Shown here piece after piece: positions 26,144 through 35,507 of a stretch of 64,000 nt of DNA. Below the pieces are notes generated by a model. That model had not been told where the DNA came from and made no database searches. It worked only from the letters and a program-made list of their open reading frames with translations. The position numbers were made by a program, and so were the translations under genes. Every line of letters begins with the position of its first letter. Position 1 is the stretch's first letter. This DNA is from Streptomyces mangrovi (GTDB lineage: Bacteria; Actinomycetota; Actinomycetes; Streptomycetales; Streptomycetaceae): positions 30,184-94,183 of the forward strand of contig NZ_FOSG01000024.1 of assembly GCF_900114215.1 (NCBI RefSeq), given 5' to 3'.

Positions 26144-27058
26144 AGGTCACAGCCGCCCGTCCGGCCGCGTGCATGGCGGTCCCGCCGACGAGCCGACAAA
26201 TCCCAGACAGGACAGTCAGCGACGTCAGTCAGAAGGCGAGTCAGGCTCATCAGCAGAACCACCAGTCACATAATCACTGTCAGAAGACGTCGCAGGCGCC
26301 GTGCCGGCGGCCCGGCCGCGGGCGTCGACACCGCTTCGCGGCGCAGGCAGGCAGGGCGGCGCTGTGCGGGAAGAAGCCCGTTCGGTGAGCTGCGGGGCCC
26401 GGGCGTCGGGATGCCGCAGTCGCGGGCAGCGGCCGGTGTTGTCTGCTGCCTTTGCATTTTGGTTCCTGGCCGCACGGTGTGGCGGGTGGGCCGGTGTCCC
26501 GGTGGGCAGGTGGGAGCGATGTTCGGCTGGTGTTCGTTGACCAGGAAATCTCCTCCAGTCGCCGTCATGGGCCCGGCAGAGCTCGCTTCCAGCGATCCGG
26601 AGCGGAAGTTTTTGCATCTGCACGTGCATGCGAGCGGAACGCACCCTTCCGCTTATGGTCTCTTGTCATCCGTTCGAGTGACCTCGGGGGCGGGCGCACG
26701 GGCTCCCAGGAAAGAAGAGACGTGAGCTGCTCCTTCGCGGCCCCATGTCGTAATGCGACCGCCTCATTGCCGCTCCGCGTTCATTCCCCTTCCCTTCGGT
26801 GACCGATTTTGACAGCCTCGGAAACCGTCTGATCGAATTCCAAGCAATTCGCGTCAACAGCGGATAGAGGCAGATGGATGTTTGCGTGACAAAATTCTTT
26901 GCATGGGGGGAAACGACGTACAGTCGGTAAAAGAGATGGGTAACATCACTCGTGCGCCGCAGCCCCAGGAGTCACCAGGGTTGCCGGCGCATGTAGTTCT
27001 GGCCCGGGAGTGTTGCCGCACCCCCGGGCCTACCGGATCCAAGCAACAAGGAGCAGCA
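26144..27058. other. Long non-coding or degenerate stretch after the IS110 element
   Basis: About 900 bp with only low-quality frames. A leftward 100-aa frame (26266-26568, starting MTATGGDFLVNEHQ) is the least bad, but its composition is Arg/Pro-rich and unremarkable. From about 26760 to 26960 the DNA is clearly less GC-rich than its surroundings, including TTGACAG near 26807, and may be the promoter region of the small gene at 27059. Confidence 0.35.
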
Positions 27059-27328
27059 GTGCTTGACCCCGTATACCGGGCGGAAGGTATGGGCCTTCCT
27101 CCGGGCTCTCGCGAAATTACCATTCCCGTGTTTCCGGCTCCACAGTCCAGGGCTGTCTGTGTCTGGGATGTCAAGGTGTGCATGAGCCTTGCCGTCTCGG
27201 TCGCCAGCGTTGCCTCGATGCTGGTCGCAGGCGCCTACCCGGAGCCCGGGGGAGTGGCGGCCATGGCGGTCATGGCCGGGTTCGCGGCCCGCTCAACGGT
27301 GCGCTACCTGCGCATTCGAGTCCGCTGA
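27059..27328 (+). CDS. Small membrane-associated protein
   Basis: 89 aa from GTG 27059, with AAGGAG 7 nt upstream. Residues of about 45-78 give one or two hydrophobic helices (SLAVSVASVASMLVAGAYPE, AAMAVMAGFAARST), then a basic tail RYLRIRVR. Size and layout recall Streptomyces plasmid spread (Spd) proteins, but I cannot assign it. Confidence 0.5.
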   Translation: MLDPVYRAEGMGLPPGSREITIPVFPAPQSRAVCVWDVKVCMSLAVSVASVASMLVAGAYPEPGGVAAMAVMAGFAARSTVRYLRIRVR

Positions 27329-27480
27329 CCTGGTAGGACGGGCGCCCGCGCACTGTGCCAGAGTGCGGTGCGCGGGCACCCGCTGAGGCCGTTGTGGTAC
27401 GGCGAGGCGCCGCATAAGCCCGTGGAGTTTCTCCGCTCGGAGCGTGTGCGTTTCTTGCCACCCGGGAGGGAGAAAAGATC

Positions 27481-28578
27481 ATGGGGTCCAGCGCTTCCCG
27501 CCTGGGCCGTTGCGCGTTCTGCGACCGCAAGTTCCAGCAGCGCAGCGGCCCCGGGCGACGCAAAGCGTACTGCGACACGTCCTGCCGGAGGCGCGCCCAG
27601 CGCAAACGCGACCGGGAACGGCGGATGCCGCCGATGCCGCCGCGGCCGTGGGGGCGGGACGTCGCCGTGGACGTGCACGCCCTGGCCGTCGAGCTGGTCG
27701 AGGCCGAGCTGCGGGGGACGAACCTGAAGAAAGTGCTGGAGTACGCAGACCAGCTGGAGCGGGAAGTCACCTACTACCGGGCTGCCGCGATCCGTGACGC
27801 GCGGGAGAGCGGGCACACCTGGGAAGAGATCGCTGCGGCATTCGGGACCGGAGCGGAGACCCTGCGGGCACGGTTCAGTGAGCCACAGCTCAAGCGTCTG
27901 TTCGCCCGCAGAGCCAAGGAACGCCGACCAGGCTGGACCCCCCGCACCGGCCGCCAGCCGAAGACCTCCTCGGCGAAACCACCGCACGCGCCTTCCGCGA
28001 CGGCCGTCTCACCGTCAGTACGGCTCGGTGCCGCCTTGTCACATCTGCAGCGCGCCTCTTCGGTGACAGTCGGGGACGCCGCACGGCAAGCCGACCTGTC
28101 ACCGTCGTATGTGTCACGGATCCTGGCCGGAGAACGAATCCCCGCCTGGCCGGTTACGTACATGCTGACGAAGATCTTCGAAGGCAACCCGGAGGAGACG
28201 CGGATCCTGTGGGAAGACGCCCAGGGGCTCCGGTATCCGTCCCGGCAGGACCAGGACAGCGCCGCCCAGCGCCTGCACGCCGCGCTGCGAGGCCTCCACC
28301 TCGCCGCAGGCAGACCAGGGATCTCGGCGCTGGCGAAGAAGACCTCCCTGCCCGCCAGCCTCGTCAAGGCGACCCTGAACGGAGAGCACGTACCCGACTG
28401 GCCCACCACAGCCCGCCTTACCACCGGCATGACCGCCGACCCCTCCAGCATCAGGCCCCTGTGGGAAGCCGTGCACTACGCCTTCCTGGCCTGCCACGAC
28501 ATCTTCCCCGCCGGCGGCCTGCCCCGCCCCGCCGCCACCGGCAAGACCGGCGACGGGCCCGGACCGGCTGAACCGTAA
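27481..28578 (+). CDS. Zinc-finger/HTH regulatory protein
   Basis: 365 aa from ATG 27481 (GGAGGGAG upstream). The N-terminus has a CAFCDRKFQQ...CDTSCRRRAQRKR cluster, a probable zinc finger. A helical segment follows (VDVHALAVELVEAEL, LEYADQLEREVTYY), then HTWEEIAAAFGTGAETLRAR (HTH). The C-terminal half has two further HTH-like units: AARQADLSPSYVSRILAGER and SALAKKTSLPASLVKATLNG. Several DNA-binding modules in one chain suggest a regulator. It is followed 49 bp later by a sigma-factor-like gene on the same strand. Confidence 0.65.
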   Translation: MGSSASRLGRCAFCDRKFQQRSGPGRRKAYCDTSCRRRAQRKRDRERRMPPMPPRPWGRDVAVDVHALAVELVEAELRGTNLKKVLEYADQLEREVTYYRAAAIRDARESGHTWEEIAAAFGTGAETLRARFSEPQLKRLFARRAKERRPGWTPRTGRQPKTSSAKPPHAPSATAVSPSVRLGAALSHLQRASSVTVGDAARQADLSPSYVSRILAGERIPAWPVTYMLTKIFEGNPEETRILWEDAQGLRYPSRQDQDSAAQRLHAALRGLHLAAGRPGISALAKKTSLPASLVKATLNGEHVPDWPTTARLTTGMTADPSSIRPLWEAVHYAFLACHDIFPAGGLPRPAATGKTGDGPGPAEP

Positions 28579-28627
28579 ACCCAGCCCCCGGCCCCCTCTT
28601 GCGGCAGCCCGGAACCAGGAAGCGACC

Positions 28628-29125
28628 ATGCCCCTCGCCTCACCGCCGTCCGCCGCCCCCGCCCCTCACCCCCCTTCACCGGCGGTGACCATGAGCCTGG
28701 AATACGAAGCCTTCACCCAGTTCCACCGCGCCCGCTATCTGCGCTACGCCCAAACACGCACCAGCGACCCGGCCGCCGCGGCCCTGGCCGTCGAGGAAGC
28801 CTTCAGCGATCTCGCCGCCATCTGGGGCGAGGTCCTGCGCAGCCCCAACCCGGCAGCCATCGCCTGGCCCGTCCTGCGTCAGGCAGTGGAGCGACGCTCC
28901 CCACCGCCGACCGCGGCAACCGTCTTCCACTTCCTGCCCCCTGGACATGCGGACGCAGTGGTTCTCCACCACGGCCTGGGACTGCCGCTGGCAGAGACAG
29001 CAGAACTGATGGGCATCGACATCTCCGCCCTGCGAGCCCGCCTCGCCGCGTCCGGCCGGCTGCTCGGCACCCAGCCGCCCGGCCCCACCGCAGACGGCGC
29101 ACCCAGGCGGCGCGGCCTGCCGTAG
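28628..29125 (+). CDS. Sigma-factor-like (ECF-type) protein
   Basis: 165 aa from ATG 28628 with AGGAAG 4-5 nt upstream. FTQFHRARYLRYAQTRTSDP followed by VEEAFSDLAAIWGEV is a region-2-like arrangement (compare D-A-E-D-x-x-Q-x-x-F), and LGLPLAETAELMGIDISALR is a region-4 HTH. The linker is short and the -10-recognition residues are weakly conserved. It may be a degenerate ECF sigma factor or regulator rather than an active one. Confidence 0.6.
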   Translation: MPLASPPSAAPAPHPPSPAVTMSLEYEAFTQFHRARYLRYAQTRTSDPAAAALAVEEAFSDLAAIWGEVLRSPNPAAIAWPVLRQAVERRSPPPTAATVFHFLPPGHADAVVLHHGLGLPLAETAELMGIDISALRARLAASGRLLGTQPPGPTADGAPRRRGLP

Positions 29126-29279
29126 GCGGTGCGCGGGCGCAGAGTTTCTCTCCGCTAAGAAATAGGAAACATGACCCAGCCGTATCCCCCGAAGGCGGTA
29201 TGGTTCACCGCGAGCGGGCTCTTTAGGATGGGGACTCCCCAGAACCGACGGGTTCCCACACGGGGCCGCAGGGGGGCTG

Positions 29280-30098
29280 ATGAACCACGGAGAGAAACTC
29301 CACTCCTATGCCATCGACGTCACCAGGCCCAGCGTGGCACGCATGTACGACTGGCTGCTGGGCGGAGTCGAGAACTACGCCTCCGACCGCCGAGCATGCC
29401 ACGAGCTCCTCAAAATCGCCCCGAGCACCAAAGCGCTGGCACTGAACAACCGCGACTTCCTGCGGCGAGTCGTAAAGGTCCTGGCCCAGGAGTACGGGAT
29501 CCGGCAGTTCATCGACCACGGCTCCGGGCTCCCCACCCAGGACAACGTCCACGAGATAGTCCAACGCATCACCCCGGACGCCCGCGTCGTCTACATCGAC
29601 AACGACCCCATCGTCCTGGCCCACGGCCGTACCGTCTTAGAGGAAAACGCCCAGACCGCGGTCGTCAACGCGGACATGCGCGACACCGACAAGATCTTCG
29701 ACCGCCCCGAGGTCCGCCGCCTGATCAACCTGGACGAACCGGTGGCAGCCTTGTTCGTCTCGGTGCTCCACTGCATGGACGACGACGACGCCACCACACT
29801 GGTGCGCCAGGTCGCCGACCGACTCCCCGACGGCAGCCTCATGGTGATCTGCCAACTGGTCAGCGACCGCGCCGATGTCCGCGAAGGCGTCACCCGGCTC
29901 ATGCAGCAGGTCACCGGCGACAAGTGGGGCCGAGTCCGCGAGCAGCACGAGGTCGCCGCCTACTTCGAGGGCTTGATCATTGAGGAACCGGGCCTGACCG
30001 ATGTCACCTACTGGCGCAACGACGGAAAAATCGCGCACCGGCAGCGCGCGGACGACTGGGTCGAGTGGGGCGGCCTCGGCAGAGTGAGCAGGACCTAG
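29280..30098 (+). CDS. SAM-dependent methyltransferase, DUF574 (Methyltransf_19) family
   Basis: 272 aa from ATG 29280 (GGGGGG upstream). Family hallmarks: RPSVARMYDWLLGGVENYASD near the N-terminus, FIDHGSGLPTQDNVHE (motif I), RVVYIDNDPIVLAHGR (motif II) and ALFVSVLHCMDDDD. It is complete in length. These Streptomyces-specific proteins are common next to WhiJ/DUF397-type regulators, as here, and their substrate is unknown. The stop overlaps the stop region of the convergent XRE gene. Confidence 0.85.
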   Translation: MNHGEKLHSYAIDVTRPSVARMYDWLLGGVENYASDRRACHELLKIAPSTKALALNNRDFLRRVVKVLAQEYGIRQFIDHGSGLPTQDNVHEIVQRITPDARVVYIDNDPIVLAHGRTVLEENAQTAVVNADMRDTDKIFDRPEVRRLINLDEPVAALFVSVLHCMDDDDATTLVRQVADRLPDGSLMVICQLVSDRADVREGVTRLMQQVTGDKWGRVREQHEVAAYFEGLIIEEPGLTDVTYWRNDGKIAHRQRADDWVEWGGLGRVSRT

Positions 30099-31036
30099 CC
30101 CTGTTCACCCCGAAGCTTCTCCTCATAGCGGCAGATCCACTTCTCAAGATGGCGAATGCTCTCCTCTCGGCTCGAGCACTGGCGCCGCACCTCGTTCAGC
30201 AAGAGCCGGTAGCGGTCCACAGCAGCAGGCTTGGTCACGTAATGGGCACTGTCGATGTGCTCGACGTACACCAGCTCGGCCGGTCCGCCGTCACGGAAGT
30301 GCATGTGGGTGATCGGGTAGTCCGGGACGATCGGCGCATCGAACGTCAGGATCCGCACAGTGATCCCCGGCATCTCGTCCAACTGCCTCAGATGCTGCAG
30401 CTGTTCGATCATCACCTCGGGACCCCCCTTCGCCCTGTGCAGCACCCCCTCGTCCAAGAAGGCGTGAATTTTGGGCCGTTGAGCATCCCGCAGTACCTGC
30501 TGACGGCGCTCACGCACCTCACACCGCCGCTCGACCTCCTCATCATGCGCACTCGGCAGACCACTCGTGACCACAGCACGGGTATAAGACGGCGTCTGCA
30601 ACAACCCTGGCACCACATGGGTCTCGTAGGTTGTGATGACATCGGCGATGGCTTCCAGGCCGATCAGTCGCCGCAGCCAACTTGTCGTCACATCGGCATA
30701 CTGATCCCACCAGGCACTGCTCTGGGACTGATCCAGCAAGGCATCAAGCTCCCGCCACTTCTGCGGCGTCACCCCGTAGAACCGCGCGAGATCCTCAATG
30801 TCCCTGCGCTTGGGCGGACTCTCCCCCCGCTCCAGACGGCTGACCTTCGAAACAGACCCCCGGATGACCGGCGCGACATCCTTCAGCCCGAAGCCGCGCT
30901 CCTTGCGAAGACGACGAAGCTCCTCACCCAGGAGACGACCCGCCGCCTCCGGACGGGAGTCCAGATCAAGCTCGCGGCGGGCCAGGGGAACGACCTCGCG
31001 GGCGGCTGGCTCAACTCCCATTCCACTTACGGACAT
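30095..31036 (-). CDS. XRE regulator with DUF5753 (WhiJ-like)
   Basis: 313 aa. ATG 31036 is chosen because GGAG lies 5 nt upstream; a TTG at 31060 would add 8 residues. HTH at about residues 35-90 (RRLRKERGFGLKDVAPVIRG, SKVSRLERGE), then the DUF5753 sensor-like domain from about 110 (ITTYETHVVPGLLQTPSYTR through YVEHIDSAHYVTKP). WhiJ-like proteins control development or antibiotic genes in Streptomyces together with DUF397 partners. Here the partner is the next upstream gene, 93 bp away on the same strand. Confidence 0.9.
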   Translation of the reverse strand: MSVSGMGVEPAAREVVPLARRELDLDSRPEAAGRLLGEELRRLRKERGFGLKDVAPVIRGSVSKVSRLERGESPPKRRDIEDLARFYGVTPQKWRELDALLDQSQSSAWWDQYADVTTSWLRRLIGLEAIADVITTYETHVVPGLLQTPSYTRAVVTSGLPSAHDEEVERRCEVRERRQQVLRDAQRPKIHAFLDEGVLHRAKGGPEVMIEQLQHLRQLDEMPGITVRILTFDAPIVPDYPITHMHFRDGGPAELVYVEHIDSAHYVTKPAAVDRYRLLLNEVRRQCSSREESIRHLEKWICRYEEKLRGEQG

Positions 31037-31129
31037 ACAGACTCCAAGGAGATACGACAATCCATGTCATTCTCCCTAAGCAGAGCCTGCATGTCCGCAG
31101 AATCAGGACACCCCCCGGCCCCGCCACGA

Positions 31130-31363
31130 TCAAGCCAGCCGGTCGAACTCACTCCCCTTCGCACCGGTCACGAACGCCGCGATCTCCTCCCGAGTGAACA
31201 CCAGCGCCGGGCCGGCCGGATGCCGGGAGTTCCGCAGAGCCACCTCGCCACCGGGGAGTGCGGCGAGCTCAACACAGTTGCCGGTCGCATTACTTGCGCT
31301 GCTCTTGAGCCACACCACGTCGGTGATACTGCTGGCAGGGACACCGTTGCTGTATTGCACCAT
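31130..31363 (-). CDS. DUF397 protein (WhiJ partner)
   Basis: 77 aa from ATG 31363, GAGGAG and AAGAAGG upstream. The DUF397 pattern is complete: VWLKSSASNATGNCVELAAL, VALRNSRHPAGPALVFT, EEIAAFVTGAKGSEFD. Such small proteins are thought to bind and modulate the neighbouring WhiJ-like regulator. Divergent from the small ATPase gene. Confidence 0.9.
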   Translation of the reverse strand: MVQYSNGVPASSITDVVWLKSSASNATGNCVELAALPGGEVALRNSRHPAGPALVFTREEIAAFVTGAKGSEFDRLA

Positions 31364-31599
31364 GCCTTCTTTACTCCTCCGAGTCGAGCCTCTCCCACTC
31401 GCGCCGAAAAAGACAGACGCGATGCGAACATATCTTCGCCCACCCGTGAAATCCCACATGCAATTGCATGAGCGGGAGGGTGTGGGAATGGTAGCCCCCG
31501 AGCCCGCGCCTACGCCCTCACCCGAAAGGGTGCTCCTGCAGCCCCTTCCAGACCCATGCCAAACCCGCCGCGAACAAACCTAAAATCCAGGAGTTGACC

Positions 31600-32052
31600 T
31601 TGGCCGCGGACACCACCTGGCACTCCAAGCCCCTCGACTGGGGACTGCCCATGGGCCTAGGCGTCCCCCTCTTCGCGGCCCACCGCTTCACCACCCCCGA
31701 AACGCTACGAGCCACCCGCTGCTTCACCCGCCAGACCCTGCGGACATGGGGGCTCACCTCAAAAGCAGACGACATCACAGTCATCGCCAGCGAATTGGCC
31801 ACCAACGCCATCAAACACGCCCTTCCCTGTCACAGAGACCAGCAGGCATGGCTCGCGCTCACGGCCTTCCAGCGCATCGTGGTCTGCGCTGTCAACGACC
31901 CCAGCCCCCAAACCCCCCTCCCCTGCACTCCAGACCACCTGCAGGAGAACGGGCGCGGCCTCTACCTCATCGAAGAACTCAGTGATGGGTGGGGATACCG
32001 CATCCTTGGCAGCGGTGCCGGAAAAATCATCTGGGCCCGTGTCAGCCTTTGA
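31600..32052 (+). CDS. RsbW/SpoIIAB-like small histidine-kinase-type ATPase
   Basis: 150 aa. TTG 31600 is chosen because AGGAG ends 6 nt upstream (a TTG at 31594 is too close). N-box (ASELATNAIKHA), G1 box (VNDPSP, a degenerate D-x-G-x-G) and G2 box (ENGRGLYLIEEL) of the GHKL fold are present, with no phosphoacceptor domain. Proteins of this type act as anti-sigma or regulatory partners and complete the WhiJ-XRE/DUF397/ATPase trio. Confidence 0.85.
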   Translation: MAADTTWHSKPLDWGLPMGLGVPLFAAHRFTTPETLRATRCFTRQTLRTWGLTSKADDITVIASELATNAIKHALPCHRDQQAWLALTAFQRIVVCAVNDPSPQTPLPCTPDHLQENGRGLYLIEELSDGWGYRILGSGAGKIIWARVSL

Positions 32053-32193
32053 AGCAGACGCGGCACTGAACTTCTTTCACCCTGGGACGCGAGGGCGAAA
32101 CGATCTGGTCAGCGGGAGTGTGGTGACGAGGCAAGGCCCCTCGTCGTTGGCGTGGTGATTCCACTCAGCACACCAGCGACCGGAGGGGCCCCG

Positions 32194-32590
32194 TTGGTTC
32201 CGTATCCTGCCATGCTCGATGTTCCGCACGAGTTGGTCGAGCACATCTCGTGGCTGGTCTACACCCGAAGGCGTGAACTGCGCTCCCCGTGGCGATGACT
32301 TGGCTGCTACCAGCAGGCCCTGCTGGCCCTCGCGTACCTACGCAAGAACGAGACGCTGGCGCGGGTTGGGGCGGATTTCGGGGTGTCCGAGGCGACGGCG
32401 TGGCGGTACGTGGACAAGACTTTCGAGGTCCTGGCCGCCTGGGCACCGGGGCTGCACGAGGCCCTGGTCGGTTTGGGCGAGGGCACCCTGATCCCCACCG
32501 ACCGCATCAAGGCGGACGAGCCGTACTACTCAATGAAGCACAAGCGGCACGGCATGAATATCCAGGTCATCGTGCGTCCGGACGACACGC
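32194..32590 (+). pseudogene. IS5-family (DDE_Tnp_4 type) transposase remnant
   Basis: Translation from TTG 32194 gives MLDVPHELVEHISWLVYTRR and hits TGA at 32296-32298, where relatives have a sense codon. The same frame continues LGCYQQALLALAYLRKNETL, VSEATAWRYVDKT and TLIPTDRIKADEPYYSMKHK, then loses similarity after DDTPL near 32590. A 7-bp hairpin stem at 32125/32145 (GACGAGG) lies just upstream, as near many IS ends. One nonsense mutation and loss of the C-terminal half mark it as dead. Confidence 0.7.
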
Positions 32591-32710
32591 CCCTCTTCCG
32601 GCCAGGACCTGACCACGACGGGCACCTATACCGAGATGGCCTCCCACCTGGTCGAGCCGATCCTGCTCGGTCTGGCGGTCCTGGCGGTGCGCAGCCGGGG
32701 CAAACGCTGA
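32589..32710 (+). pseudogene. C-terminal fragment of an unrelated membrane protein
   Basis: In a different frame from the transposase remnant, this stretch reads GQDLTTTGTYTEMASHLVEP then ILLGLAVLAVRSRGKR and a TGA at 32708-32710. It looks like the end of a membrane or plasmid protein whose front was replaced by the IS remnant. The junction near 32590 is a likely recombination point. Confidence 0.35.
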
Positions 32711-32906
32711 CCATCACCGCCGGGGCGGCAGGCACCATCACGGCGGCGGCTTGGGAAGAACCGGGCACCGGGGGCGAGAGCGGCGAGACGGCACACCGTA
32801 CCGGGACTGAACTGGTGCTCCCTGCGAGCGACTCTGCCCGAAACGGCAGCGAGTGCAGTGCGTGACGACTACGGTGACGTCCGCAACGATCAATAAGGGG
32901 GCTGGG

Positions 32907-34136
32907 ATGCAGACGATGTTGCTGTGCAAGGGCGAGAACACGACGGTTCTCACGGCTCCTGTGGCTCTGTCGGCGGTGGCGGAGGGGCTGTCCGCGGATG
33001 TGTCCGCACTGCTGCTCGGCCCGCAGGGGAAGGTTCGCAGGGACAGCGATCTGGTCTTCTATAACCACCCGGTCCAAGACGGCGTGTCCGTGGCCGGTAT
33101 GACCATCACCGCGGACCTGTCCCGTGTGCCCGCCGACGTGCACAGCATCGTCATCGTGGTCAGTGCCGACCCGCTGCAGCCCGGCGCCGTCTTCACCCGC
33201 GCGCCACGGCTGACCATCACCCAGCCCGGAGCGACCGCACTCGCCTTCACCGCTCCGGACTTCACCTCCGGCGAGACCGTCGTGGTCCTGGCAGAGCTCT
33301 ACCGGCGCGGACAGGGATGGAAGGTCCGCGCCGTGGGACAGGGCTACGCCTCCGGCCTGGCCGGTCTGGCCACCGACTACGGCGTCGATATCGAACCCGA
33401 CCAGGCGGCCACGCCCTCTCCGCCCCTGCCCACCCAATCTCGGCACACCACGGCACCCGGCGCGGACCCGGTGAGCCTGTCGAAGGTCGAACAGCAGGCG
33501 CCCGCCCTACTGGCACCCGCGCGCCAGGCAAGCCAGGCGCTCGCCGACCGTGGCATCGTCGGCCGACGGGCAGCGGTCTACCTCATCCTGGACCACGACT
33601 GGGAGATGGAAGAGCTGTACGAGTCCTTCGCCGTGCAGGCCTTCGCCGAACGGGTCCTGGCCCTGTCCGCCAACCTCGACGACGACGGAACCGTCCCCGT
33701 CATCTTCTCCAGCGGGCGCGAACCGTTCCTGGAAGAGATCCGGCTGGACAACTACCGCGGCCGCATCGGCCAACTGCACACCCAGGTCGACTGGGGCTGG
33801 GGCAACGTCGCCGACGCCATGCGTCGCGCAGTCAGCCACTACCAGGAATCCGGCGCCGCAGACCCCGCCTTCATCGTCGTCCAAGTCGGTGACGAACCAT
33901 GGGACAAAGCCGAAGTCCGCTCACTGCTGCAAAACACCGCCACCCTTGGTGTTTTCTGGCTGTTCGTCGGCTTTGGCCGGGGCAAGCTCGCCTTCTACAA
34001 GAACCTCAACGCCTCCGCATCGGCCACCTTCACCAACGTCGCCTTCTACGACGCCAGTAAGAACCCAGGATCCGTCCCCGGTGAGCGGTTCTACACCGGC
34101 CTCGTCGACGCGTTCGCGACCTGGATGCAACCGTAA
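32907..34136 (+). CDS. TerD-domain - vWA-domain protein
   Basis: 409 aa from ATG 32907 with AAGGGG 7 nt upstream. Residues 1-165 are a TerD (stress/tellurite) domain: VALSAVAEGLSADVSALLLG, VFYNHPVQDGVSVAG and AELYRRGQGWKVRAVGQGY are typical. After a Pro/Thr linker (about 170-205), residues 225-405 form a von Willebrand A domain with AVYLILDHDWEMEEL (a variant of the D-x-S-x-S metal site), PVIFSSGREP and FWLFVGFG. TerD proteins bind calcium, and vWA domains mediate protein contacts. The fusion resembles Ter-linked membrane-stress or anti-phage complexes, but no other ter gene is near. Confidence 0.85.
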   Translation: MQTMLLCKGENTTVLTAPVALSAVAEGLSADVSALLLGPQGKVRRDSDLVFYNHPVQDGVSVAGMTITADLSRVPADVHSIVIVVSADPLQPGAVFTRAPRLTITQPGATALAFTAPDFTSGETVVVLAELYRRGQGWKVRAVGQGYASGLAGLATDYGVDIEPDQAATPSPPLPTQSRHTTAPGADPVSLSKVEQQAPALLAPARQASQALADRGIVGRRAAVYLILDHDWEMEELYESFAVQAFAERVLALSANLDDDGTVPVIFSSGREPFLEEIRLDNYRGRIGQLHTQVDWGWGNVADAMRRAVSHYQESGAADPAFIVVQVGDEPWDKAEVRSLLQNTATLGVFWLFVGFGRGKLAFYKNLNASASATFTNVAFYDASKNPGSVPGERFYTGLVDAFATWMQP

Positions 34137-34689
34137 GCAGCACCACTGCGATCACCGCCTTCCACAACCGAAGGAAACAGCTGGTCTCGCCTCACTGGAG
34201 GCAGTCGGACCGAGGCGGGAGAGTGAAGCCGACCGGTGACCGGTGGATATGGGATTCACGGTCGCCTATCACCGTCCAAGTGCAGCTGTCTGTCACCGCA
34301 ACTACTGCGCCGCCGAATCTGCGGCGCCGACCACGACCATCCAGCCCGCGCTCCGACCGGCGCTGCGCCGAACTGGTTAGTGGACCGCTGGACGGCCTGC
34401 TGCTCGACGCCACCTGGCTGGGGCGAGGAACGACCGCATCGCCTGCCACCTCTGCCTGGGCGATGCGCACCGGTGGGAATGGTGCGGGGACATGCCCTGA
34501 CCGGGTCTGTGTGGAGACCGGAACCAGCACCCACCACGCTGTCGATACCAGCGCGGACAGGCGGGAGTTGTACGGGTGGTGTACGGGCGAAAACACCACC
34601 CGGCCGACGGGTGGTGAGTCATGATCCCTCCCGATGGGGCCGGGGGCAGCGGCCCCTCGGTGTTGGCGAGGGAAGGAGAGCGGGCGGGG
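34137..34689. other. Intergenic region with one doubtful ORF
   Basis: 553 bp. A rightward frame at 34223-34624 (starting at GTG; contains ELVSGPLDGLLLDATWLGRG and GWCTGENTT) has fair composition but a weak start and no recognised family. I leave it unannotated. A GAAGGAG at 34671-34680 may serve the following gene. Confidence 0.35.
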
Positions 34690-35340
34690 ATGACCGACAA
34701 GATCATCGGCAGGCAGTGGACGGTGCTGGAGCATCTCGCTGCTGCGGAGCGGGCGGGGGAGACGGTGCGGCAGACCTGGCTGCCGGTCGGCGGCCCCCTC
34801 GAGGAGCGGGCGGTGCGGGCGCTGGAATGGGCCGGGCTGTGCCGCACCCTCCCCGCGAACGAGGTGCTGCGCGCCCACGCTGCCCGCCCGCCCGAGGCCC
34901 GGGCGGTGCGCATCACCCCCGAAGGCATGGACGCGCTGGCCTGGCACCACCACCGCACCAACGCCGACCGGCCGTGCTCCGCCTGGACGACGAAGGCGGC
35001 CGACCCCGCCTACCAAGAGATCGCCCTCCAGCCGCACGAAATGCTGCTACTACGCCGCTATACCCACCTCCTACCCGGCCTGGCCGCCGCCCCGGCGGCG
35101 GCCGGCACCCTGTGGGAGGCCCTGATCGAAGCCCACTACGACACCGAAGCCAACCGCTGGCGCCTCCAACTCGACGACACCGGCCTCGCGGGTCTGGCCC
35201 ACGCCGTCCACCTGGAGGCGCTGGCCGGGCAGGTCACCGCCCGCAACCGCCTCCACCGCACCTACGGTCTCACTCACCCCGACCCCGTCCCCATCACCCC
35301 GGCCGCCGAGACTCCGGTCGACGCGGCGGCCCTGGAGTGA
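34690..35340 (+). CDS. Hypothetical plasmid-type protein
   Basis: 216 aa from ATG 34690 (GGGCGGGG just upstream; ATG 34621 is an alternative with a weaker site). It starts TDKIIGRQWTVLEHLAAAER and includes VRALEWAGLCRTLP, ITPEGMDALAWHHHRT and LQPHEMLLLRRYTHLLPGLA. The helical, winged-helix-like N-terminus suggests a small DNA-binding or marR-like role. Similar proteins are frequent on Streptomyces plasmids, function unknown. Confidence 0.6.
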   Translation: MTDKIIGRQWTVLEHLAAAERAGETVRQTWLPVGGPLEERAVRALEWAGLCRTLPANEVLRAHAARPPEARAVRITPEGMDALAWHHHRTNADRPCSAWTTKAADPAYQEIALQPHEMLLLRRYTHLLPGLAAAPAAAGTLWEALIEAHYDTEANRWRLQLDDTGLAGLAHAVHLEALAGQVTARNRLHRTYGLTHPDPVPITPAAETPVDAAALE

Positions 35341-35507
35341 CCACCGGCGGGCGGAGCCCCAGGGTGCGCCACCACCCATGACCGGCACCTTCGACCGGGT
35401 CGGGTGTACGCCGCCTCGCTGCTGGCCTGCTGGTGCGGGGTGGAGGGGCGCTGGAGTGCTCTGGGACGATGAGGCGCTCAACGCTGCCCGTGTCCTGGAG
35501 ATGTGAC

